Source: Verrucomicrobiota bacterium (GTDB lineage Bacteria; Chlamydiota; Chlamydiia; Chlamydiales; JAEYWL01). Taken from it: a stretch of 21,596 bases of DNA. Shown piece by piece: positions 14,944 through 21,596 of the stretch. A program made the translations under genes and the position numbers. Each line of letters begins with the position of its first letter. Positions within the stretch are counted from its first letter, which is position 1. The stretch lies in the NCBI GenBank assembly GCA_023428915.1, contig JAEYWL010000113.1:1-21596 (forward strand), in the 5' to 3' direction. The notes under the pieces were generated by a model, which was not told the origin of the DNA, did no database searches, and saw only the letters and a list, made by a program, of their open reading frames with translations.

Positions 14944-16173
14944 ATGTTCACAAGAAATATTTTTTCGACTTTGCAAAGAAGATTGCAGTCTATGCCTGTT
15001 ATGTTAATAGTTGGACCACGCCAATGTGGGAAAACGACGCTTTCTAAAAAAATTGGGCATGATTTAGGAATGAGCTATATTTCATGTGACAATATAGCAT
15101 CTCTTGCTTCAATTCAATTTGATCCCGTTGGATTTATAAACAATAAAGCAAAGCCTTTGATAATTGACGAAGCACAGCGTGCGCCAGAGATTTTTTTACC
15201 TATAAAAGTTGATGTTGATGAGAATAGAAAGCCTGGGCGCTATTTACTTACAGGCTCAGCAAATCCCCTTCTTGTTCCTAATTTAGGTGATAGCCTTACG
15301 GGAAGAATGGGAATCTGCAATATGTGGCCCTTGTCACAAGGAGAAATACATGGGAGAAAAGAGAATCTATTAGAATCCCTTTTTAAAAGTGAACAGTGGA
15401 AAGCTGATTATCCTATCTTGTCTCAACATGAGATCGTTGAGATCTTAATGAAAGGAGGGTTTCCGAATGTTGTTCTTGCTAAATCTTCTGAGGAAAGAAG
15501 AGAATGGTGCAATGATTATTTGTTTAACGTTCTTCAAAAAGATATTAATGATCTATCTAAAATCGAGCATTTTTCTCAAATGCCATCCCTTTTATACGGT
15601 ATCGCTAATAGAATAGGATCGCCATTAAATGTTAATTCGCTAACAGATCTTATAAGAACATCTGAAGCTACTATTAGAAGATATATTGAGCTTTTAAAAA
15701 GCCTTTTTTTGCTTTACCCTCTACCTTCATGGAGCCGAAATATAGATAAGAAGCTATCAAAGGCAGCAAAAATTTATTTTTCTGACACAGCGCTGCTCCT
15801 GCAATCAATAGATTTTGATGAAGAACGCCTTTTAAAACTACCCAACGTATTAGGACAGGTTTTTGAGAATTTTGTTGTAATGGAACTGGTAAAGCAGGCT
15901 ACTTGGAGTCCTGAACCAATAAAGTTGTATCACTATAGAACTCATGATCAAAAAGAAGTTGACGTTGTGTTGGAGACTTCTTCAGGAAAAGTTATCGGCA
16001 TAGAAATTAAGCTTTCCGGTATTGTCAGAAAGGATGATCTAAAAGGATTAATGTCTTTGAAAGAATATTGCGGTGATGCTTTTCATAAGGGAATCATTTT
16101 TTATACAGGGGACACTATGCTGCCATTCGGAGACTCATTTACCGCTTTGCCAGTTACTGCATTATGGGAATGA
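14944..16173 (+). CDS. AAA family ATPase with DUF4143 domain
   Basis: The 409-aa protein has Walker A GPRQCGKTT (24-32), Walker B LIIDEAQ (72-78) and the downstream LLTGSAN (101-107), the standard AAA_14 layout. The C-terminal half is the DUF4143 region, with a winged-helix stretch (SEATIRRYIELLKSLFLLYP) and a PD-(D/E)xK-like block, D340 then E354-I-K356, in EVDVVLE...GIEIKLS. Proteins of this type occur widely as scattered accessory genes with poorly known roles. The start follows a good GAAGGG site about 4 nt upstream. The gene looks more AT-rich than the sugar operon and efflux genes, consistent with acquisition. It converges on the methyltransferase gene with 5 nt between the stops. Confidence 0.85.
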   Translation: MFTRNIFSTLQRRLQSMPVMLIVGPRQCGKTTLSKKIGHDLGMSYISCDNIASLASIQFDPVGFINNKAKPLIIDEAQRAPEIFLPIKVDVDENRKPGRYLLTGSANPLLVPNLGDSLTGRMGICNMWPLSQGEIHGRKENLLESLFKSEQWKADYPILSQHEIVEILMKGGFPNVVLAKSSEERREWCNDYLFNVLQKDINDLSKIEHFSQMPSLLYGIANRIGSPLNVNSLTDLIRTSEATIRRYIELLKSLFLLYPLPSWSRNIDKKLSKAAKIYFSDTALLLQSIDFDEERLLKLPNVLGQVFENFVVMELVKQATWSPEPIKLYHYRTHDQKEVDVVLETSSGKVIGIEIKLSGIVRKDDLKGLMSLKEYCGDAFHKGIIFYTGDTMLPFGDSFTALPVTALWE

Positions 16174-16178
16174 ACGAT

Positions 16179-16940
16179 CTATTTTTGGGCCCAGAGGAGG
16201 ATGCGTTTAAAGGGGAAGAAGAGCGGTTTTTCATCGCCGAAGTGGTTCTTAACAAGTTCTGAATACTCTTTTAGAAACTGCAGGTAGGTTTCATGGGGCA
16301 GGAAGGTGCGGTAATAAGTGAGTAAGGAGCCTTTTACCCATTCTACAATGCCTTCAGCAGATTCAAGCACATGCGGATACACTTGGAGGCGCGCGATTTG
16401 CTTAGTAAAGCCCAGTTTATAGAGCAGGGTTGCATACTGTTCTACATTTAGCACGGCAGGCGGGCGGCCCTTGTGCAGATATTCAGCATAGGGGGCTTTA
16501 ACTGCGAGTGTTTCAGCTATCACATGAGAAGGAAAGTCGAAATTGGCAGGCATTTGAATGGCCAATTGCCCTTCTTCCATTAGCCAGGCTGCCATGGCGC
16601 TAAATAGCTGCTGGTGATCGGGAACCCACTGCAAAGCGGCATTTGAAAACACAAGATCGAATTTTTGTTCAGGCTGATAATGTGCAATATCAGCGCTGAT
16701 AAAACGTATTGTATCAGAGGCGTAAGCTGCACTTTCATGCAGCATTTCAGGGGAATTGTCGACACCCAGCATTTCTTTGGCGCCAATTTTTTTTGACAAT
16801 TCGCTTGTCAGCTGCCCGGTACCGCAGCCTAAATCGATTACCTGCATGTTAGGTTTGGCTTGAATCAATTGCAGCAGGTCAAAAAAAGGGCGGGAGCGTT
16901 CTTCTTGAAATTTGCCGTATTGCTCAGGGTTCCAACTCAT
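16179..16940 (-). CDS. tam: Trans-aconitate 2-methyltransferase-like SAM-dependent methyltransferase
   Basis: The 253-aa enzyme matches the Tam layout along its whole length: opening MSWNPEQYGKFQEERSRPF, SAM motif I VIDLGCGTG (34-42), the acidic ribose-binding GVDNSPEM, FSNAALQWVPDH, QLAIQMPANF, and a C-terminal FFPFKRILLWAQ. Family members methylate trans-aconitate or similar carboxylates with S-adenosylmethionine; the exact substrate is not proven. The frame is open further upstream, but the ATG at 16940 is chosen because GGAGG (16951-16947) lies 6 nt before it and the family N-terminus begins there. It overlaps the end of the OMF lipoprotein gene by 17 nt, so the two are co-transcribed although their functions do not obviously connect. 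Confidence 0.83.
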   Translation of the reverse strand: MSWNPEQYGKFQEERSRPFFDLLQLIQAKPNMQVIDLGCGTGQLTSELSKKIGAKEMLGVDNSPEMLHESAAYASDTIRFISADIAHYQPEQKFDLVFSNAALQWVPDHQQLFSAMAAWLMEEGQLAIQMPANFDFPSHVIAETLAVKAPYAEYLHKGRPPAVLNVEQYATLLYKLGFTKQIARLQVYPHVLESAEGIVEWVKGSLLTYYRTFLPHETYLQFLKEYSELVKNHFGDEKPLFFPFKRILLWAQK

Positions 16941-18342
16941 TATATTCCTCCATGGGTATTTCTTCCCAACCCCCTCCAAGGGCTTTGATTAATTGAATGG
17001 CGGCCAGATAGCGGCTGGATAATAGTTGGGCGTCAGTAAGCGCGGCGGCTAGTTCCTGCTCCTGGCTTATTGTGACTTCAATGTAGTTGGCCACGCCTTG
17101 AACATAGCGATCCATTGAGATGCGCAGTGCAGTTTCAGCTTCTTTGACGGCTATTTTATTTGTTTTCTGTTCTCCGGCAAATTGCTCAATATCATTAAGG
17201 GCATTTTCCACATCTTGAAAGGCCGCGAGTACTGTTTGGCGATAGTTGGCCAAAGCTTCTTGAAAACCTGCAACCCTTAAATCAATGATGGAGTATAAGC
17301 GTCCGCCGTCAAAAAGCATAAGGTTGGTGTCTTCACCCATAGCCCAGTAGCGGCTGCGCCAGGACATAAAATCTTTAAACAGCGGGCTGGAAAAGCCAAG
17401 GGCGCCGGTTAAGACAAAAGAAGGGAAAAGGCCGGCATAGGCGGCGCCGATTTTGGCAAATTCTGAGGCCATGGTCATTTCTGCTGAAGCAATGTCCGGC
17501 CGTCTCTTAACTACTTCACAAGGTAAACCAGCAGGGATTTGCGGAGGCTCGCCAGCCAGGGGGTTAAGGTCCAGCGTAAAACAGGAGGCTGTTTCTCCGA
17601 TGAGTACAGCTATTTGATTTTCACGCAGTGTGCGCAGGCGTTCGGTTTCCAGGAGCTGAGTTTTGGCATTGGCAAGCTCTAGACCGGCTCGCGCCACATC
17701 AGAGTAATTAGTGATTTTACCGGCATAGCGGTCGCTTGTGATCTTGTAGCTTTTTTCCCTGTTGGCAATGGTTTCTTTAAGAATCACAATTTGCAAGTCT
17801 AAGCCCCGAAGGTCAAAATAAGCCGCAGCCAAATCGCTGGCAAGCAATAAAAGAGCCGTTTCATAATCCCATTCAACGCTGACTTCATTGTAAAGGGCGG
17901 CACAGTAAGTGTCGCGGATGCGTCCCCAAAAATCGATTTCATAGCTTATAGTGATGGGCAAAAGATAGGTTAGCTGGTGTTCCCGTACAAGGGTGTCTAC
18001 TCCAAATAGTTTGGTAAGCACACCCATATTGCCATAGTTAGGCTGTAAATTAATTTGCGGGTAGAAATCAGCGGCTGCAATGCGGGTCAGGCTGCGCGCT
18101 TGCACAATGCGCTCTACGGCAGCATCAAGTGAAGGGTTATAGCTAAAGGCTTCTTCTATCAGTTGATTGAGGACCGGATCGTGAAAAACTTCCCACCAGT
18201 TTTCGCAAATTTCCTGGCAGCTGCGGCCGGCGGCTGCGCCTTTCCAATCCTGCGCAACCTCAACTGTTGGCGGCAAGTATTCAGGGCCCACATGGCAGCT
18301 TGCAAGAACAATGGTTAAGAAAAATAGCGCAGTTTTACTCAT
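16924..18342 (-). CDS. NodT-type outer-membrane efflux lipoprotein (OMF, TolC superfamily)
   Basis: The 472-aa protein begins with a lipoprotein signal, MSKTALFFLTIVLASC, with lipobox L13-A14-S15-C16. It continues CHVGPEYLPPTVEVAQDW, a typical start of NodT/OprM-like factors (cf. C-x-x-GPDYxxP). Two long helical repeats follow, each ending in the coiled-coil pattern of OMF channels (NPSLDAAVERIVQARSLTRI; later ANYRQTVLAAFQDVENALND). It should form the outer-membrane duct of a tripartite pump. The partner RND pump is divergent, 86 bp away; no periplasmic adaptor gene is seen in the window. GAGG lies 3 nt before the ATG. The 3' end overlaps the tam-like gene by 17 nt. Confidence 0.87.
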   Translation of the reverse strand: MSKTALFFLTIVLASCHVGPEYLPPTVEVAQDWKGAAAGRSCQEICENWWEVFHDPVLNQLIEEAFSYNPSLDAAVERIVQARSLTRIAAADFYPQINLQPNYGNMGVLTKLFGVDTLVREHQLTYLLPITISYEIDFWGRIRDTYCAALYNEVSVEWDYETALLLLASDLAAAYFDLRGLDLQIVILKETIANREKSYKITSDRYAGKITNYSDVARAGLELANAKTQLLETERLRTLRENQIAVLIGETASCFTLDLNPLAGEPPQIPAGLPCEVVKRRPDIASAEMTMASEFAKIGAAYAGLFPSFVLTGALGFSSPLFKDFMSWRSRYWAMGEDTNLMLFDGGRLYSIIDLRVAGFQEALANYRQTVLAAFQDVENALNDIEQFAGEQKTNKIAVKEAETALRISMDRYVQGVANYIEVTISQEQELAAALTDAQLLSSRYLAAIQLIKALGGGWEEIPMEEYNELEP

Positions 18343-18428
18343 TTACCTCAATTTTAAAAAAAACATAGAGTAAGCTTTTTGCATTTTTTTGTTTAATAAA
18401 TAACACAATTTGTATACACCATGTGCAC
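18343..18428. promoter_or_regulatory. Divergent intergenic region between OMF and RND genes
   Basis: This 86-bp AT-rich gap must hold the promoters of both efflux genes. No confident -35/-10 pair could be assigned. CATGTGCACATG, a perfect 12-bp palindrome at 18420-18431, covers the end of the gap and the RND start codon and could be a regulator site or chance. No Shine-Dalgarno precedes the RND ATG. Confidence 0.4.
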
Positions 18429-21400
18429 ATGTGGATTGTTAGATTAGCGTTACGCCGGCCTTATACTTTTGCTGTTGTGGCTTTATTGCTTGTCATCATT
18501 GGCGGATGGTTCATTATCCGTACGCCTAAAGATATTTTTCCCTTTATCAATATTCCTGTAGTTAGTTTGATTTGGAATTTTCAGGGAATGCCTGCAGAGG
18601 AGTTTTCCCAGCGGATTACGACTTATAGCGAATATACCTTATCCAATAATGTTAACGATATCGAAAGGATAGAGTCGCAAACTGTTGATGGGATTGGTTT
18701 GGTACGCCTGTTTTTTCACCCCGGGGCAGAGATTGAAGCTGCTGTGGCACAGGCTACTGCAAGTTCGCAATCTATTTTGCGCCGCATGCCTCCCGGGCTG
18801 CTGCCGCCGGTAATTGTGCGCTACAATGCCAATACTGTGCCTTTAATCCAAATCGCAATGTCAAGCCCTACCCTTACGGAGCAAGAAGTTTATGACTATG
18901 GAATTTTCCGCATCAGGCAATTTATTTCCACAATTCAGGGAACCACTTTGCCTACACCCTATGGCGGCAAAGTCAGGCAGGTCATGGTCGATCTTGAGCC
19001 AGAGGCGTTGCAGGCGAAAAATCTAAGCGCCAGGGATGTAGCAAACGTTGTGAACTTGCAAAACATCACGACTCCCGTTGGCGATGCCCGCATCGGCCCT
19101 TATGACTTTAGGGTGAATTTAAATAACTCTCCTGACGATATCGACACTATCAATGAGTTTCCGGTAAAGTTCGTTGATGGAGCGCCAATATTTATCCGCG
19201 ATATCGGGCATGCCCACGACGGTTTTATTCCCCAAACAAACATTGTGCGCGATAAAGGCGTACGTGCAGTTTTACTGACCCTTTTAAAAAATGGAGCGGC
19301 CTCGACCTTAGAGATTATCAATAATGTCAAGGCATTGCTTCCCGTTATTCAGGCATCAGCGCCGAAAGGGTTGAATATCACCCTATTGTTCGATCAATCC
19401 ATCTTTGTCAATGCTGCTATCAAAAGTGTGGTCAACGAAGGTGTGGCGGCTGCCTTTTTAACCGGCCTTATGATTTTGCTATTTCTGGGCAGCTGGCGCA
19501 GCACATTGATTGTGCTTGTTTCAATTCCGCTTTCTATTTTAGCTTCCATTATTTGTTTAAGCCTGATTGGCCACACCTTAAACTTGATGACGCTTGGCGG
19601 TTTGGCCCTGGCCATTGGTATTTTGGTGGATGACGCTACCGTTACTATAGAAAACATCCACCGCAATATTGCCGAAGGAAAACCCTTGACACAAGCTATC
19701 CTGGATGGTTCTTACCAAGTGACTATTCCAGCCTTTGTTTCCACATTGTCTATCTGCATCGTATTCCTGCCGGTAACATTATTGATCGGCCCATCCAAAT
19801 ATCTGTTTGTGCCGTTTGCCGAGGCGGTTGTTTTTGCCGTTACCGCTTCCTACATTTTGTCCAGGACGTTAGTCCCCGTCATGATTGCGTATTTAGTCCC
19901 TGGAGAGATGCATCTTTATGAAAGGCATGGCTCTGCCAGGGTCCGTAAAAATTGGTTAGAGCGGTATCACGAAAACTTCGAGAAAAAGTTTGAGCGTTTT
20001 CAGGATCGTTATGAAAGCATCCTGCTAAAGGCGTTAGCTAACCGGGGCTTGGTTCTTTCGGTCTTTTTTATCCTCATTGCCAGTGCGGTGCTGCTCGTTC
20101 CGATGATCGGCGAGGATTTCTTTCCATCGGTTGATGCCGGGCAGCTGCGCTTGCATGTACGCGCTGCAACAGGTACGCGCATTGAAGTTACGGAAGAAAT
20201 TTTTGGCGCAGTCGAGCAAGAGATCAAACAGCTGATCCCTCCCGATGAAATTGAACAGCTGATCGACAACATTGGCCTGCCGGCCGAACCTTACAATTTA
20301 GCTTTTGGGGATATGGCCACAATTGGCATGTACGACGGCGAAATTCTTATATCGCTTAATGAAAAACGCTCGCACACTACTCAAGAATATATGTCGAAGC
20401 TGCGCAGCCATCTTCGCAAAGCTTTTCCTGATTTGATGTTTTATTTTCAGCCTGCCGACATGGTCAATCAAATTTTAAACTTTGGCCTGCCTACGCCTAT
20501 CGATGTAAGGGTTATGGGGTACGATAAAGAGAATAATGTAAAGGTGGCCTACGAGCTTGTCGACCGCATCTCAAAGATACCAGGAGCTGTCGATGTACAC
20601 TTGCACCAGGCCTTAGATGCCCCAGAGTTGTTTTTTAAAACGGACAGGGCTCGCATGCTGCAGGTCGGGCTGACGCAGCGGGACGTCTCGAATGATATAT
20701 TAGTCGGCTACAGCAACAGCTCCATTGTAACGCCCAATTTTTGGCTGGACCGCAAAATGGGCATACCTTATTTGATTACAGTTCAGGTTCCAAAATATAG
20801 AACAAATACCGTTGAAGCCTTGCTTAAGACCCCAATTTCCAGCCCGGAAACAAAAGAGTCCCAGCTCTTAAGCGACCTTTCCACGCTTGAGCGGCGCACA
20901 TCTCCCGGGGTTGTTACTCACTTGAACATCCAGCCGGTATATGACATTTTTGCCAACGTGCAAGACCGGGATCTTGGCAGCGTAGCATCTGCAATTTGGG
21001 GGATTATCAATGAGATTAATCCCAAGATGCCTGCCGGCAATCACATTGAAATTAAAGGCCTGGTGGAAAATATGCTGCAGGCCTTTTCCAGGCTGCGAAT
21101 CGGTTTTATTTTTGCCATTATTTTAGTCTATTGCATTATGGTGATCAACTTTCAATCATGGCTGGATCCTTTTATTATTATTATGGCCTTGCCTGGCGCG
21201 ATTACCGGAATTATCTGGATGCTCTTCTTAACCCAAACTACCTTTAGCGTGCCTTCGCTAATGGGCAGCATCATGTGCATCGGGGTGGCGACGGCCAATA
21301 GCATTCTTTTGGTTACTTTTGCCAACCATAGGCTGAGCGAAGGGGGGGATTCCATCCATGCAGCGGCATCAGCCGGAAAAACAAGATTGCGCCCGGTATT

Positions 21401-21596
21401 AATGACTGCTTTAGCGATGATTGTAGGCATGTTGCCAATGTCGCTGGGATTGGGCGAGGGCGGCGAGCAGAACGCTCCTTTAGGGCGTGCCGTAATTGGG
21501 GGGTTATTGCTGGCTACTGTGACAACGTTATTTGTCGTTCCGGTGATATTCAGCTTGTTAAGAAAGGAACCAAACCCTTATTTAAAGGATGGGGAG
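18429..21596 (+). CDS. RND family efflux pump, inner-membrane permease (3' end beyond window)
   Basis: An open frame of 1056 codons runs to the last base without a stop. Since RND permeases are usually about 1020-1060 aa and the last residues (LLRKEPNPYLKDGE) lie after the twelfth membrane segment, only a short tail is probably missing. The start MWIVRLALRRPYTFAVVALL gives the first membrane helix; GTG at 18423 is an in-frame alternative, and neither has a Shine-Dalgarno. The TM4 proton-relay pair is present (GILVDDA, D401/D402). In TM10 the sequence is GVATANS, so the lysine of AcrB-type pumps (K940) is an alanine, A956. Arg and Thr in RLRPVLMTALA match the TM11 relay positions. Two large periplasmic domains follow TM1 and TM7. 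It should work with the divergent OMF lipoprotein; the adaptor may be downstream. Substrate unknown. Confidence 0.9.
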   Translation, partial: MWIVRLALRRPYTFAVVALLLVIIGGWFIIRTPKDIFPFINIPVVSLIWNFQGMPAEEFSQRITTYSEYTLSNNVNDIERIESQTVDGIGLVRLFFHPGAEIEAAVAQATASSQSILRRMPPGLLPPVIVRYNANTVPLIQIAMSSPTLTEQEVYDYGIFRIRQFISTIQGTTLPTPYGGKVRQVMVDLEPEALQAKNLSARDVANVVNLQNITTPVGDARIGPYDFRVNLNNSPDDIDTINEFPVKFVDGAPIFIRDIGHAHDGFIPQTNIVRDKGVRAVLLTLLKNGAASTLEIINNVKALLPVIQASAPKGLNITLLFDQSIFVNAAIKSVVNEGVAAAFLTGLMILLFLGSWRSTLIVLVSIPLSILASIICLSLIGHTLNLMTLGGLALAIGILVDDATVTIENIHRNIAEGKPLTQAILDGSYQVTIPAFVSTLSICIVFLPVTLLIGPSKYLFVPFAEAVVFAVTASYILSRTLVPVMIAYLVPGEMHLYERHGSARVRKNWLERYHENFEKKFERFQDRYESILLKALANRGLVLSVFFILIASAVLLVPMIGEDFFPSVDAGQLRLHVRAATGTRIEVTEEIFGAVEQEIKQLIPPDEIEQLIDNIGLPAEPYNLAFGDMATIGMYDGEILISLNEKRSHTTQEYMSKLRSHLRKAFPDLMFYFQPADMVNQILNFGLPTPIDVRVMGYDKENNVKVAYELVDRISKIPGAVDVHLHQALDAPELFFKTDRARMLQVGLTQRDVSNDILVGYSNSSIVTPNFWLDRKMGIPYLITVQVPKYRTNTVEALLKTPISSPETKESQLLSDLSTLERRTSPGVVTHLNIQPVYDIFANVQDRDLGSVASAIWGIINEINPKMPAGNHIEIKGLVENMLQAFSRLRIGFIFAIILVYCIMVINFQSWLDPFIIIMALPGAITGIIWMLFLTQTTFSVPSLMGSIMCIGVATANSILLVTFANHRLSEGGDSIHAAASAGKTRLRPVLMTALAMIVGMLPMSLGLGEGGEQNAPLGRAVIGGLLLATVTTLFVVPVIFSLLRKEPNPYLKDGE

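Noticed and set aside
18421..18447. 8-codon upstream open frame overlapping the RND start
   Set aside because: Starts in the palindrome with no ribosome binding site; too short to separate from chance.

Overview
The window reads as a piece of a Gram-negative, host-associated bacterial chromosome. The envelope genes (an OMF lipoprotein and an RND pump) point to a double membrane. The eukaryote-like proteins (a U-box protein, an ankyrin-type repeat protein, a Fic protein) point to a bacterium living in protists or other eukaryotic cells. An amoeba-associated, chlamydia-like organism (Parachlamydiaceae/Criblamydiaceae type) is my best guess, but no marker gene here proves it; Legionella-like lineages are the main alternative. 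No rRNA, tRNA, CRISPR array or transposase gene was seen.

Layout. (1) 1-510: gene-free, filled by two unrelated large inverted repeats: a 166-bp palindromic element at the left edge, and a 219-bp palindrome built of REP-like mini-hairpins. (2) 511-7802, plus strand: a tightly coupled five-gene sugar operon. It encodes an exported SMP-30/gluconolactonase, an MFS transporter, a glucose-1-dehydrogenase-like SDR, a GH63 glucosidase and a GMC flavo-oxidoreductase. Overlaps or 3-nt gaps throughout suggest one transcript that frees glucose, oxidises it to gluconolactone and hydrolyses the lactone. (3) 7803-7942: a perfect 21-bp hairpin, followed by an 11-nt match to the end of the left-edge element. 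(4) 7943-9256, plus: an ankyrin-like repeat protein. (5) 14803-9288, minus: Fic protein, ABC ATPase, ABC-2 permease, a 129-aa orphan, and a 754-aa protein whose C-terminus is a recognisable U-box (E3/E4 ubiquitin ligase) domain. The last two share an N-terminal domain. (6) 14944-16173, plus: an AAA/DUF4143 ATPase with a perfect palindromic operator-like site 13 nt before its start codon. (7) 18342-16179, minus: NodT-type outer-membrane efflux lipoprotein, then a Tam-type methyltransferase. (8) 18429 to the right edge, plus: an RND efflux pump, divergent from the OMF gene, with no stop codon inside the window.

The main points of interest are the U-box protein with its truncated tandem relative, inside a neighbourhood of eukaryote-like genes; the compact glucose-oxidation cassette; and several strong inverted repeats, including a perfect 17-bp hairpin inside the ABC ATPase coding sequence. 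All family assignments come from reading motifs by eye; no database search was run.
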